Positions 43,651-52,775 of a stretch of 64,000 bases of DNA are shown here, piece after piece. A model generated the notes under the pieces. The model did no database searches, was not told the DNA's origin, and was given only the letters and a program-made list of their open reading frames with translations. Both the position numbers and the translations under genes were made by a program. Position 1 is the first letter of the stretch. Each line of letters begins with the position of its first letter. Source of the DNA: Sphingopyxis sp. MWB1 (GTDB taxonomy: Bacteria; Pseudomonadota; Alphaproteobacteria; Sphingomonadales; Sphingomonadaceae); the NCBI RefSeq assembly GCF_000763945.1, contig NZ_JQFJ01000002.1, positions 1,302,001 through 1,366,000 of the forward strand, read 5' to 3'.

Positions 43651-46388
43651 GTCTCCATCTCCTGCTCTTGGCTGTCATGCGGGCGAATCGAGGCCCACCA
43701 GTCGGCCACCTCCTGCCGCGCCGCATCATGGGCGGCAAGCAGTTGCGGCCAGCCCGGCTCGCCGCACGCGCTCGCCATCATGTCGCGCGCCGCCGGCGTC
43801 GCCGGTTCGCCATCGGGAGCCGTCAGGCGCAGCATGACCAGCATGCGCGCGAGCAATTCATAGGCCTCGGGGATCCCTGCCGGCGCCAGATCCACGCCGC
43901 GCATACAGGCCAGCGCCGCGTCAATCTGCGGATCGTGGCATTGCCCGGTCGAAAGCTGGGTCACCTGCATCGCAAATTCCAGATCGACGAGCCCGCCGGG
44001 CCCGCCCTTGATATCCAGCGGCCCCTTGGGCGGCTTGTGGGTCAGCATCTTGTCGCGCATGGACGCCGCATCGCGCCGCACCTCGCCCGCATCGCGCGGG
44101 CGCGCCAGCAGCTCGCGGATCAACCGCTCAAGCTGGCCCCGCGCGGCGTCGGACCCATAAACGGGCCGCGCGCGGAGCAACGCCATATGCTCCCATGTCC
44201 ACGCTTCCTCGCGCTGATAGCGTTCGAAACTGTCGAGCGTGACGACCAGTGGCCCCTGCGCCCCCTGCGGACGCAGGCGTGTATCGACATCATACAGCTT
44301 TCCCGCCGCGGTCGGCACCGACATCGCCGCCGTCACTCGCTGGGCAAGGCGATTATAATAGCTGGTCGCCCCCAAGGGCCGCGGACCGTCGGATTCGGCC
44401 AGATGGTCGCCGGTAAACAGATAAATGAGATCCAGGTCCGACGCATGCGTAAGCGAGCGTCCGCCAAGCCGCCCCAGCGCCAATATCACCAATTCGCTGT
44501 CCGGCACCCGGCCATGCGCCTCGACAAATTCGGCGACCGTCGCATCGGCCAGCACGCGCAGCGCCGCCTCGGCCAGCTCCGAATAGCCGCGCGCAATGTC
44601 GAGCGGGTCGCTCGCACTTGACACAAGCTGCGCCCCATAGGCGAAGCGCCTTTCGCCCACCCGGTCGCGCACCCGGTCGAGCAACCGTTCGTAATCGAGC
44701 CCCGCCAGCCCCGGTGCCCATTCGACCAGCAACTCCTCGCAGGTCGCGGGCGCTTCAAAGGCGCGGCGGTCGATCAACCCCTCGATCAGTTCGACCCGCG
44801 CCGCCAGCGCATCGGCCAGCGCGGGCGCGAGCGACAATATGCGCGTCGCAATCCGCGCCAACGCGGGCTGCGCGGCGAGCAGGTGGAAAAAATTGATCGC
44901 GCTCGGCAGCCCGGCGACCAGCTTGTCAAAGCGCAGCAGGGTCTGGGCCGGGTCGGGGGCCGCGCCCAGCGCCGTCACCAGTTCGGGCAAAACCGCTTCC
45001 AGCGCCTCCTGCGCGGCGGGGCTTCGCAGCGCGCGTTCCTTGCCCGCACGCCAGTCGCCAATGATACGCAGCGCCGCATCGGGCGGGTCGAAACCGGCGG
45101 CGACCAGGCGCGCGGCCAGCTCCGCCTCGTCGCGGGGCAGCCCTTCGCGCTCCGCCCGTTCGGCGACCAGCCGGTCGTAAATGGCCCCGACGTCCTTCAC
45201 CACGGGTTCCAGCCGCGCCAGCAGCGCCGCGCCATCCGCCTCGCCATCAAGCCGCGCCACGCCGTCCAGCGCCTCGGCCTGCGTCGGCAGGCAGTGCGTC
45301 TGCTGATCCTCGATCATCTGCAGCCGGTGCTCGATCCGCCGCATAAAGGCATAATGACCGGTCAGCCGCGCCGCGACATCGGCGTCGATCCGCCCCGCCG
45401 CCGCCAGCGCCGCCAGCGCATCCATGGTCGCGGGCACGCGCAGCGCAGGCTCGCGTCCGCCATAGATAAGCTGATGCACCTGCGCGAAAAATTCGATCTC
45501 GCGAATCCCGCCGCGCCCGCGCTTCAGATCATAGCCGGGGGCAAAGGCCTGCCCCTGTGCATAATGGTCGCGGATGCGGTCGCTCATCGCGCCGATTTCC
45601 TTGAGTTGCCGGAAATCGAGGCTGCGCCGCCAGATGAAGGGCTGGATCGCGTCCAGAAAGGCCTCGCCCAGCGCCTTGTCCCCTGCCGAAGCACGGCTGC
45701 GAATAAAGGCCGCCTGTTCCCATGCCAGCGCCTGCGATTCATAATAGGATATGGCAGCATTCACCGGCAGGACGATCGGCGTCACTTCAGGATGCGGACG
45801 CAGGCGCAGGTCGACGCGCAGCACATGGCCCTCGCCCGTCCGCGTCGACAATATTTCGACCATCCGCCGCGCGATCCGCACCGCCGCCTCATCGGGATCG
45901 TCGCGCTCCCGGCGCGGCAAGGTTTCGGGGTCAAAGATCAGGATCGGGTCGATGTCCGAGGAATAATTCAGCTCATGGCTGCCCAGCTTGCCGAGCGCGA
46001 TCACCGCCAGCCCGCGCGGCGCGGCATCGGGCACCCGCTCGGCAAAGGCGGCGGCAAGCGCAAGGTCGCACGCCTGATCGGCAAAATCGGAGAGCAGGCG
46101 CGTCGTCGTCGCCACATCATGCTCGCCCGACAAATCGCCGAGCGCGAGCAGCAGCGCCGCGCGCCCGCGCCACTGGCGCAGCGCGACCATGATATGGTCA
46201 TCGACCGACGGCGGCGTCAGCCCCGCGAGCGCGGCATCGACACCATCGGTCAGAAAGGCCTCAACATCCGCCGGGTAAAGTTCGGCCAGCCGCGCGAGGA
46301 AAGGCGCATGGGCCTTGAGCCGGTCGAGCGCCGATTGGCGGGCAGAATTTCGGGCCGGGGCCGTGGCGGGAGGGAGGGTGGCAGTCAT
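43647..46388 (-). CDS. glnE: Glutamine synthetase adenylyltransferase/adenylyl-removing enzyme
   Basis: A 913-residue two-headed nucleotidyltransferase that adds AMP to, or removes it from, glutamine synthetase according to PII and glutamine. The N-terminal deadenylylating domain has GSHELNYSSDIDPILIF, and the C-terminal adenylylating one has GGRSLTHASDLDLIYLF; both GS-D-x-D sites are intact. Central helices carry the regulatory region. Length is close to the E. coli enzyme. It is followed by bcp with a 4-nt overlap. Confidence 0.95.
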   Translation of the reverse strand: MTATLPPATAPARNSARQSALDRLKAHAPFLARLAELYPADVEAFLTDGVDAALAGLTPPSVDDHIMVALRQWRGRAALLLALGDLSGEHDVATTTRLLSDFADQACDLALAAAFAERVPDAAPRGLAVIALGKLGSHELNYSSDIDPILIFDPETLPRRERDDPDEAAVRIARRMVEILSTRTGEGHVLRVDLRLRPHPEVTPIVLPVNAAISYYESQALAWEQAAFIRSRASAGDKALGEAFLDAIQPFIWRRSLDFRQLKEIGAMSDRIRDHYAQGQAFAPGYDLKRGRGGIREIEFFAQVHQLIYGGREPALRVPATMDALAALAAAGRIDADVAARLTGHYAFMRRIEHRLQMIEDQQTHCLPTQAEALDGVARLDGEADGAALLARLEPVVKDVGAIYDRLVAERAEREGLPRDEAELAARLVAAGFDPPDAALRIIGDWRAGKERALRSPAAQEALEAVLPELVTALGAAPDPAQTLLRFDKLVAGLPSAINFFHLLAAQPALARIATRILSLAPALADALAARVELIEGLIDRRAFEAPATCEELLVEWAPGLAGLDYERLLDRVRDRVGERRFAYGAQLVSSASDPLDIARGYSELAEAALRVLADATVAEFVEAHGRVPDSELVILALGRLGGRSLTHASDLDLIYLFTGDHLAESDGPRPLGATSYYNRLAQRVTAAMSVPTAAGKLYDVDTRLRPQGAQGPLVVTLDSFERYQREEAWTWEHMALLRARPVYGSDAARGQLERLIRELLARPRDAGEVRRDAASMRDKMLTHKPPKGPLDIKGGPGGLVDLEFAMQVTQLSTGQCHDPQIDAALACMRGVDLAPAGIPEAYELLARMLVMLRLTAPDGEPATPAARDMMASACGEPGWPQLLAAHDAARQEVADWWASIRPHDSQEQEMET

Positions 46389-46488
46389 GGCTCCCCGGCT
46401 ATCGCCCGAGCGCCCATCCCCCGCAACCCCCAGAAAGACAGGTCACGCTCCCCGCGCTCGCGCCCTCACCCCGCCTCCGCAGGCATGT

Positions 46489-46508
46489 GCCCCGGCGAAA
46501 GCCGGGGC
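46489..46508. repeat. Short perfect hairpin between glnE and phyR
   Basis: GCCCCGGC-GAAA-GCCGGGGC is an 8-bp perfect stem with a GAAA loop in the 193-nt spacer downstream of phyR. Its core resembles the arms of the repeat at 59.2 kb. It may help end the phyR transcript, though there is no T-tract. Confidence 0.5.
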
Positions 46509-46581
46509 CAGGGAGGCCGCGCACCACCGCAAGACCCCCCAGCATTCGCCGGGGGGACTCACTTATCCAGCCCCAAACCGT

Positions 46582-47376
46582 TCAGGCGGGAACCGTGCTT
46601 TCATCAAAGAAGAGTACCTGCGAAATTGCCGCACGCAAGGTCGCGGGCTGATAAGGCTTGGTCAGCAAAAAGGCCGGCTCGGGCCGGTCGCCCGTCAGCA
46701 AGCGTTCGGGGAAAGCGGTGATAAAGATCACCGGCACACTCATGCTGCCCAAAATTTCCTGCACCGCCTCGATCCCCGAACTATTGTCGGCAAGCTGAAT
46801 ATCGGCGAGCACCAGGCCAGGCTGATGCTTTTGGGCTTCGGCCACCGCCTCGGCATGGGTGGTCGCGACGGCCACCACATCATGACCCAGTTCGCGCACG
46901 ATCATTTCGATGTCCATCGCAATGATCGGCTCATCCTCGATGATCAGGATGCGGGCGTGGGTCTGACGGTCGATTTCGGCGGTTGCTTCCCGGATCAGCG
47001 CCTCGACCGCTTCGGTCTCGCGCTCCACGATCCGGGCGACCTCGTCGATGCTGAACCCTTCCACCGCCGTCAGCAGCAAGGCCTGCCGTGCCAGCGACGG
47101 AATACGTTGCAACCGGGCATCGGCAATCGCCGCATCGGGGACAGCCGCTTCGTCGCTCGCCTCGACATCGGCAGCAAAAGTGCCGAAATTCTGATGGATC
47201 ATGCGATAAAGCTGCAGCCGAAGGTCGCCATTGGTATCAATATGCGAAGGGTCGGCGACCAGCTGTTCCAATATTTGCGCGACCAACGCATCGCCATGTT
47301 TCTGACTGCCCGAAATCGACCGTCCATAACGCCGCAAATAAGGAAGGTGCGGCGCAATGGCCTGACCCAATGACAT
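46582..47376 (-). CDS. phyR: General stress response regulator PhyR
   Basis: A 264-residue anti-anti-sigma factor. The N-terminal part (1-130) is an inactive ECF-sigma mimic (LPYLRRYGRSISGSQKHGDALVAQILEQL, IPSLARQALLLTAVEGFSIDEVARIV). The C-terminal part (141-264) is a receiver (ILIIEDEPIIAMDIEMIV) with the acceptor Asp192 in LVLADIQLAD. Phosphorylation frees the sigma-like part to bind NepR, releasing sigma EcfG. AGGAGGA sits ideally before ATG. It is divergent from nepR, the usual arrangement in alphaproteobacteria. Confidence 0.95.
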   Translation of the reverse strand: MSLGQAIAPHLPYLRRYGRSISGSQKHGDALVAQILEQLVADPSHIDTNGDLRLQLYRMIHQNFGTFAADVEASDEAAVPDAAIADARLQRIPSLARQALLLTAVEGFSIDEVARIVERETEAVEALIREATAEIDRQTHARILIIEDEPIIAMDIEMIVRELGHDVVAVATTHAEAVAEAQKHQPGLVLADIQLADNSSGIEAVQEILGSMSVPVIFITAFPERLLTGDRPEPAFLLTKPYQPATLRAAISQVLFFDESTVPA

Positions 47377-47481
47377 ATAATTCCTCCTGCACAGGCACGG
47401 ACCTGTCGTGGGTCCGCCGCCTTCAAATCTTCTTGGACGACGGCAGTCAGCCCCCGGCGCCCCCACTTATTTCATTCGTCG

Positions 47482-47506
47482 GGAACGATCTAATCGCAAA
47501 ATGGTT
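47482..47506 (+). promoter_or_regulatory. Candidate EcfG promoter of nepR
   Basis: GGAAC (47482-47486), 16 nt, then GGTT agrees with the sigma EcfG consensus GGAAC-N16/17-CGTT except for one base in the -10. It points to nepR. A second GGAAC at 47517 is followed by an 8-bp perfect palindrome CAAAGCGC-CATT-GCGCTTTG and has a poorer spacing. Confidence 0.6.
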
Positions 47507-47520
47507 TCATGGGAAAGGAA

Positions 47521-47540
47521 CAAAGCGCCATTGCGCTTTG
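47521..47540. promoter_or_regulatory. Palindrome in the phyR-nepR intergenic region
   Basis: CAAAGCGC-CATT-GCGCTTTG is a perfect 8-bp dyad downstream of the nepR promoter core and upstream of nepR. It could be an operator or an RNA hairpin in the nepR leader. No regulator is known to me for such a site. Confidence 0.35.
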
Positions 47541-47590
47541 GTTTACACGCGTTTAGCACGAGGACCCATGATTCAGCGGATCCAGCCATA

Positions 47591-47764
47591 ATGTCGCCTG
47601 AACAGGGTCGACCCAAAGACGCCAGCCAAACCGCCGCCAACCGCGGCCGAAAGCCGTCCGCAAAAGAGCGGGACGTGAATGTCGTCTTGCGCCGCGCCTA
47701 TGAAAGCGCGGTCGATGAGGAAATTCCGCAGTCGATGCTCGACCTGCTCGACAAGCTGGACTGA
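47591..47764 (+). CDS. nepR: Anti-sigma factor NepR
   Basis: A 57-residue peptide with the NepR core helix VNVVLRRAYESAVDEEIPQSMLDLLDKLD. Two short helices separated by EEIP wrap sigma EcfG or, alternatively, phosphorylated PhyR. The N-terminus is polar and disordered. It is divergent from phyR. In many relatives ecfG follows nepR at once; here the next gene is tgt on the other strand, so ecfG must be elsewhere. Confidence 0.9.
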   Translation: MSPEQGRPKDASQTAANRGRKPSAKERDVNVVLRRAYESAVDEEIPQSMLDLLDKLD

Positions 47765-47908
47765 CCCCCTGGGACCGACCCCGGCAAGTCCCGCGCGCTC
47801 CGGTCATTCCCGGAAACTTGCATTTTTACCATAACTAGCTGATATCACCATGTTACGCTGCGTGGCACCTTTGCACACTTCCACGCCCCGGCACCCGCCG
47901 ACCGCGCG

Positions 47909-49033
47909 CTATTTGCGGTATCGCTCCGCAAAACCCGCCTGAAAGCCCGCAAAACGCCCCGCCGCAATCGCCTCGCGCATCGTCTGCATCAACGCCTGAT
48001 AGAAATGCAGATTATGCTGCGTCATCAGCATCGCCCCCAGCATTTCGCCCGAACGGACCAAATGGTGCAGATAGGCGCGCGACCAGCCCGTACACACCGG
48101 ACAATCGCAATCCGCGTCCAGCGGCCCCTGATCTTCGGCAAATTTGGCGTTGCGGATATTGATGGGCCCGTTCCAAGTAAAGGCCTGCCCGTTGCGGCCC
48201 GAGCGCGTCGGCAGCACGCAATCGAACATATCGACCCCGCGCGCCACCGCCCCGACCAGATCGTCGGGCTTTCCGACCCCCATCAGATAGCGCGGCTTGT
48301 CCGCGGGAAGCTGCTCGGGCGCATAGTCGAGCACGCCGAACATCGCCTCCTGCCCCTCGCCCACTGCCAGCCCGCCAATGGCATAGCCGTCAAAGCCGAT
48401 CTCTATCAGCGCCTCGGCTGACCGTGCCCGCAGCTTTTCATCAAGCGACCCCTGCTGAATACCGAACAGCGCGGCGCGCGCGGCATGGTCCTCGCCCGCA
48501 TCAAAACCCGCACGGCTCCGCGCCGCCCAGCGCATCGAACGCTCCATGCTCGCCTCGGCGCGCTTGGCATCGACGCCGTTCGGCGGGCATTCGTCGAACG
48601 CCATCACAATATCGCTGCCCAGCAACCGCTGGATTTCCATCGAGCGTTCGGGGGTCAACAAATGCCGCGAGCCATCCAGATGGCTTTTGAACGCCACCCC
48701 ATCCTCGCTCTGCTTGGTCAGCGCCGAGAGGCTCATCACCTGATAGCCGCCGCTGTCGGTCAATATGGGGCGGTCCCAGCCCATGAAATCATGCAGCCCG
48801 CCCAGCCGCGCCATGCGCTCGGCGCCGGGACGCAGCATCAGATGATAGGTATTGCCCAAAATGATATCGGCGCCCGTCGCGCGCACCTCGGCCGGGCGCA
48901 TCGCCTTGACCGTCGCCGCGGTCCCCACGGGCATAAAAGCGGGGGTGCGGATTTCGCCGCGCTGCATCCGGATCGTGCCCGTGCGCGCGGCGCCGTCGGT
49001 CGCGGCGATGGAAAAGGCGAATCTGTCGGTCAT
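47909..49033 (-). CDS. tgt: tRNA-guanine transglycosylase
   Basis: A 374-residue enzyme exchanging G34 for preQ1 in tRNAs with GUN anticodons, the first tRNA step of queuosine synthesis. Motifs: [12 protein letters not shown], the catalytic Asp in [20 protein letters not shown], the zinc site around [43 protein letters not shown] with the nucleophilic Asp. queA, which acts next in the pathway, lies 4 kb away on the same strand. The spacer on the nepR side (47765-47908) contains no clear feature. Confidence 0.96.
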   Translation of the reverse strand: MTDRFAFSIAATDGAARTGTIRMQRGEIRTPAFMPVGTAATVKAMRPAEVRATGADIILGNTYHLMLRPGAERMARLGGLHDFMGWDRPILTDSGGYQVMSLSALTKQSEDGVAFKSHLDGSRHLLTPERSMEIQRLLGSDIVMAFDECPPNGVDAKRAEASMERSMRWAARSRAGFDAGEDHAARAALFGIQQGSLDEKLRARSAEALIEIGFDGYAIGGLAVGEGQEAMFGVLDYAPEQLPADKPRYLMGVGKPDDLVGAVARGVDMFDCVLPTRSGRNGQAFTWNGPINIRNAKFAEDQGPLDADCDCPVCTGWSRAYLHHLVRSGEMLGAMLMTQHNLHFYQALMQTMREAIAAGRFAGFQAGFAERYRK

Positions 49034-49104
49034 GGCGCGCGGCTATGGCGCGGGTGCGTGTGAAAGTCGAGCCGCGGCGCGCGCCGCCCTGACGCTCTTT
49101 GCCG

Positions 49105-49593
49105 CTACTCGCGCTCGTCGTCGCTCGAGGGCTCCTCTTCAGCCGCCTTGGCCTTTTCCTTCGGCTTTTCCTTCTCGAAAATCGCGATCAGCTCTTTCTT
49201 GCGTTCCTCCGACAGTCCCTTCTCGGCTTCGGGGAACATCTCCTCCTCTTCCTCGTCGATATGGTGGAGATAGCGCTCCTTCATCGTGCGAAAGCGGGTG
49301 AGCCAGCCGGTCGAGCCGAAATCCATTTCATAAAGCTCGGTCAGCATATCCTCGACTTCCTTATGTTCGGATACGCTATGCTGCGCCTCGTCGCGCAAAT
49401 CGGGCTTGCCGAGCATCGTCGCATAGAGCGACATCTCCTCAGCCGCGGCATGCGCCGTCACCTCGACGCGAAAGGTCTCGAACAGCTCCGCCCGTTCCGG
49501 GCTGTCACCCTGAGTCGCATCAATGCGATCCAAAAGATCGCGGTGCCGGTCATGGTCGGCCTTCAACCTGGCAAAAATTCGCGTCTCGCTCAT
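49105..49593 (-). CDS. Hemerythrin HHE domain protein
   Basis: A 162-residue four-helix protein with the His/Glu pattern of hemerythrin-like domains: FARLKADHDRHRDLLDRI, VTAHAAAEEMSLYATML, SVSEHKEVEDMLTEL, and MKERYLHHIDEEEEEMFP, able to bind a di-iron centre. The tail is extremely acidic/basic (EKEKPKEKAKAAEEEPSSDDERE) and probably disordered. Roles suggested for relatives include oxygen, iron or oxidative stress sensing. A sequence matching the EcfG consensus exactly lies upstream, making this a predicted member of the general stress regulon. The chosen ATG has AAAGGG upstream. Confidence 0.88.
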   Translation of the reverse strand: MSETRIFARLKADHDRHRDLLDRIDATQGDSPERAELFETFRVEVTAHAAAEEMSLYATMLGKPDLRDEAQHSVSEHKEVEDMLTELYEMDFGSTGWLTRFRTMKERYLHHIDEEEEEMFPEAEKGLSEERKKELIAIFEKEKPKEKAKAAEEEPSSDDERE

Positions 49594-49624
49594 GTCGGTA
49601 TCCCTTTCATCCAGTCGCCTCTCC

Positions 49625-49649
49625 AACGGCTGATGAAAAAGAGGGTTCC
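49625..49649 (-). promoter_or_regulatory. EcfG-type stress promoter of the hemerythrin gene
   Basis: On the minus strand GGAAC (49645-49649), exactly 16 nt, then CGTT (49625-49628) reproduces the sigma EcfG consensus without mismatch, about 30 nt upstream of the hemerythrin ATG. Confidence 0.8.
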
Positions 49650-49665
49650 GCACCGATGAGCCGCG

Positions 49666-51861
49666 TCAGTCCTTCTTCCAGTCATTGACCGTGCTGAAGG
49701 CCGGCAGTTCCAGCGTCGTCGCGATCCGTTTCGTCGCCTCGGCGATCAGATAGGGCGACACACGGTGCCGGGTGCACAGGCCGCCATTGCCGTCGCTGAC
49801 GAGCGATTGTTCAAATTCGACGCCCTGCTGATGCTTGACCGAGCGGCGCACCGTCGCGGTCGCAAGCTGGCCTTCGCCAAAGTCTATGACAAATTGCGTG
49901 CCCAGCGGCACATCGAGCAAGCCTTCGATCAGCGCGCCGGTCGCCGACAAATTGCGGATCACCACTTCATAGCGGTGATTGCCATGGATGGCGCCGACCT
50001 TGCGATACATATGGAAACGATCGTTGCGCTGCCGCGCTGGTCCCGAGGGCTTGATCGTCCACGCGCCCGTTTCGGTCTGTTCGAGCAGATTCGCGTTAGG
50101 CACCGGCTTGCTGTAAACATAGCCCTGCACATGGCTGACGTTGAGCTTGCGGATCAGGTCGAGCTGATCGAGCGATTCAATTCCCTCGGCCGTCGTTTCC
50201 ATATCGAGCGCCTCGGCCAGCGCCACGATGGCGGCGATGATCGCGGCGTTGCGCGATCCCGCAACCGTCGCATCGCGCACAAAGCTCTGGTCGATCTTGA
50301 TCTTGTCGAAGGGCGCAGTCTGCAAATAGCTGAGCGAGGAATAGCCCGTGCCAAAATCGTCGAGCGCCAGACGTACGCCTACACCTTTCAGCGCCTCGAA
50401 CATGCGGTTGGTTTCGCTGCTGTCGCCCAGGAATACGCTTTCGGTAATCTCCAGCTCCAGCCGTTCGGGGGGAAGTCCGCTCGAAGCCAACGCGTGCATG
50501 ACCAGCTTGGGCAGGCCTTCATTGGCGAACTGGATCGGCGAGACATTGACCGCGACGCGCATGTCGCCCGGCCAGGTAGCGGCATCAGCGCAGGCGGTGC
50601 GCAACACCCATTCGCCAATCGACAGAATGAGGTTCGATTCCTCCGCAATGGGAATGAACACAGCAGGCGATATTGGTCCGCGTTCCGGATGGTTCCAACG
50701 CAGCAGCGCCTCGACCCCCGTGACGACATTGGACTTCGCATTGACCACCGGCTGATAGGCCAGATGCATTTCATTGCGAACCAGCGCGTCACGCAAATCC
50801 TCCTCCAGCACGCGCCGATCCTCGGCGGCCTGATGCAGATCCTGCGAATAAAAGCGGAAACGTCCGCGCCCATTGCCCTTTGCGGCATAAAGGGCGAGAT
50901 CGGCGTTGCGGATCAGATCGCCGCTCTTCGTCCCGTCAAAGGGGCTGATCGCGACCCCCACCGAAGCCCCGATGATGCAGCGACTGCCATCGACCGAATA
51001 AGGCTGCGACAGGCTGGCAATGATTTCGCCCGCCAGATCGCCCAATTCGCCGCGGTCATCCTTGTCGGGCAATATGATCTGAAATTCATCGCCGCCCAGA
51101 CGGCTAACCATTTCCTTGTCGCCGACAATTTTGAGCAGGCGTTGCGCCACCTGCTTGAGCAATTCATCGCCCGCCGGATGACCCAGCGTGTCATTGACCT
51201 GCTTGAAACGATCGAGGTCGAGCAGCATCACCGCGCAGCTTCGGTCCTGCTGCGAAAAGGCAGCCAGCGTCGTTTCCAGCTTTTTTGAAATATGATGGCG
51301 ATTGGCAAGCCCGGTCAGCGAGTCATACAGCGCCAGGCGCGAGGCATCCTCCGCCGAACGGCGCTGGGCGGTAATATCGGTTCCGCTACCGCGATAGCCC
51401 TGAAACTGACCGCCCTCGCTATAGAAAGGCCGCCCGGAAACGGCCCACCAGCATTCCTCTTCCTCCAGCGCGGCGCGCAGGGGCAGTTCGTCGATCTTCG
51501 ACTGGCGCGTCAGCAAAAAGGGCAAGCTGCGTTGGCGCTCGCTTTCACCAGCCGACCCGTCAAAAAGCTCCACGAGCGGCGTCCCGGCCAGCCCGTCGCC
51601 GCTTTTTCCCAAACGCGCTGCAACGGTTTCGGAAATATAGGTCAGCCGTCCTTCGGCATTGGTGGCCCAGAACCAGCCGCGACCGCTTTCTTCATAATTT
51701 TGAAGAAGGCGCAGCGCTTCATTCATCTGCAGACCGGGCGGAGCCATGTCCGAAGACTTCGCCCCTCGCCCAACAAATTTGCCCAGCAATCCGCCGCGTG
51801 AGCGCATATTTTCGGTGCTCTCGTCTGCCGCATCACGCGCGCTGCGTGCCATCCTGCTCAT
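49666..51861 (-). CDS. PAS-GGDEF-EAL-PilZ cyclic di-GMP protein
   Basis: A 731-residue cytoplasmic protein. A PAS domain lies at about 55-170 (YEESGRGWFWATNAEGRLTYIS), then a GGDEF domain with the intact signature RLGGDEFQ, an EAL domain (YQPVVNAKSNVVTGVEALLRW, LEITESVF, DDFGTGYSSLSYLQ, all catalytic blocks visible) and a C-terminal PilZ-like domain (VVIRNLSATGALIEG). Both synthesis and breakdown of c-di-GMP are possible; the PilZ part may sense the product although its RxxxR motif is not clear. Start MSRMARSA is preferred over a longer frame; a third Met 3 codons later is close. Confidence 0.88.
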   Translation of the reverse strand: MSRMARSARDAADESTENMRSRGGLLGKFVGRGAKSSDMAPPGLQMNEALRLLQNYEESGRGWFWATNAEGRLTYISETVAARLGKSGDGLAGTPLVELFDGSAGESERQRSLPFLLTRQSKIDELPLRAALEEEECWWAVSGRPFYSEGGQFQGYRGSGTDITAQRRSAEDASRLALYDSLTGLANRHHISKKLETTLAAFSQQDRSCAVMLLDLDRFKQVNDTLGHPAGDELLKQVAQRLLKIVGDKEMVSRLGGDEFQIILPDKDDRGELGDLAGEIIASLSQPYSVDGSRCIIGASVGVAISPFDGTKSGDLIRNADLALYAAKGNGRGRFRFYSQDLHQAAEDRRVLEEDLRDALVRNEMHLAYQPVVNAKSNVVTGVEALLRWNHPERGPISPAVFIPIAEESNLILSIGEWVLRTACADAATWPGDMRVAVNVSPIQFANEGLPKLVMHALASSGLPPERLELEITESVFLGDSSETNRMFEALKGVGVRLALDDFGTGYSSLSYLQTAPFDKIKIDQSFVRDATVAGSRNAAIIAAIVALAEALDMETTAEGIESLDQLDLIRKLNVSHVQGYVYSKPVPNANLLEQTETGAWTIKPSGPARQRNDRFHMYRKVGAIHGNHRYEVVIRNLSATGALIEGLLDVPLGTQFVIDFGEGQLATATVRRSVKHQQGVEFEQSLVSDGNGGLCTRHRVSPYLIAEATKRIATTLELPAFSTVNDWKKD

Positions 51862-52022
51862 TCCGAAAACTCTTGCTGGCCCATATTCCCTCCGAAATGG
51901 CAGCAAAGCCTTGCGATTGCGTAAATGGTCGATTGACCCTTATCCTTTGGCGCGTCGAATAACGCTTGACCCTCACGCAACGTGATAGCCGAAAAGCCCG
52001 GTCCATGATGAGGAGACGATAG

Positions 52023-52775
52023 GTGCGAACCGTTCGACAAGTCGCCAAGGCAGCGGACATCAGCGTGCGGACACTGCATCATTATGATGCGATCGGCCTG
52101 CTGAAACCCGGTCATGTCGGCGGCAATGGCTATCGCTATTATGGCCGGGAAGAGATGCTGCGCCTCCAGCAGATCCTCTTCTATCGCGAACTGGGCCTGC
52201 CGCTCGCCGACATTGCCGCGATCCTTGACGATCCTAGTTTTGATCCCTTGGCTGCCTTGCACGAGCATCGTGCCGCGCTGAAGGGGCGTATCGGTCATTA
52301 TCGCAACCTCATCCACACCATCGATCGCACGATCGAAGCATTGGAAAAGGATGAAGAGATGGATGACAAAGATCTATATGCGGGGATTTCACCCGAAACC
52401 CGCGCACGCTGGGAAAAGGAAGCGGTCGACTTTTGGGGCAAGGATGCCGTCGAAGCCGCACAGGCCAAGGCGCGCAGCCTCTCACCCGAGGATATCGCTG
52501 ACCTCAAACGGGAGATGGAAGCGATACGCGATGACTTCATCCGCCTGTTTCAGTCAGGCGACGCCCCGGATTCCACGCCGGTGCAGGAGGTGACGCACCG
52601 ACATTATCTGTGGGTTTCGCGAAGCTGGACGCCCGATGCCGCTGCCTTTGCAGGGCTTGGGCGCCATTATGTCGAGAATCCCGAATTTCGGGATACCTAC
52701 AAGGGCAGCGACTTGCCCGGGTGCCCCGAATTTATCGCCGAGGCGATGGCCATTTATGCCGACCGCTCGCTCTGA
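52023..52775 (+). CDS. MerR family regulator with TipAS drug-binding domain
   Basis: A 250-residue regulator: MerR helix-turn-helix (residues 1-70; [25 protein letters not shown]), a coiled-coil dimer helix, and a C-terminal TipAS-type domain (about 120-250; [51 protein letters not shown]). TipAL-like proteins bind thiopeptides or other amphipathic compounds and activate export genes. The start is GTG preceded by GAGGAGA. Its 3' end overlaps the convergent queA end by 22 nt. A target gene is not obvious; self-activation is common. Confidence 0.9.
   Translation: MRTVRQVAKAADISVRTLHHYDAIGLLKPGHVGGNGYRYYGREEMLRLQQILFYRELGLPLADIAAILDDPSFDPLAALHEHRAALKGRIGHYRNLIHTIDRTIEALEKDEEMDDKDLYAGISPETRARWEKEAVDFWGKDAVEAAQAKARSLSPEDIADLKREMEAIRDDFIRLFQSGDAPDSTPVQEVTHRHYLWVSRSWTPDAAAFAGLGRHYVENPEFRDTYKGSDLPGCPEFIAEAMAIYADRSL

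Noticed and set aside
44883..46721. 612-codon plus-strand frame opposite glnE
   Set aside because: It is an antisense shadow with an Arg/Gln/His-rich composition; glnE is complete on the other strand.
47517..47543. Second GGAAC...GTT pair upstream of nepR
   Set aside because: The spacing of 19 nt before GTT does not fit the EcfG consensus; the site at 47482-47506 fits better.
49765..51288. 507-codon plus-strand frame opposite the GGDEF/EAL gene
   Set aside because: It is an antisense frame with no recognisable domain.
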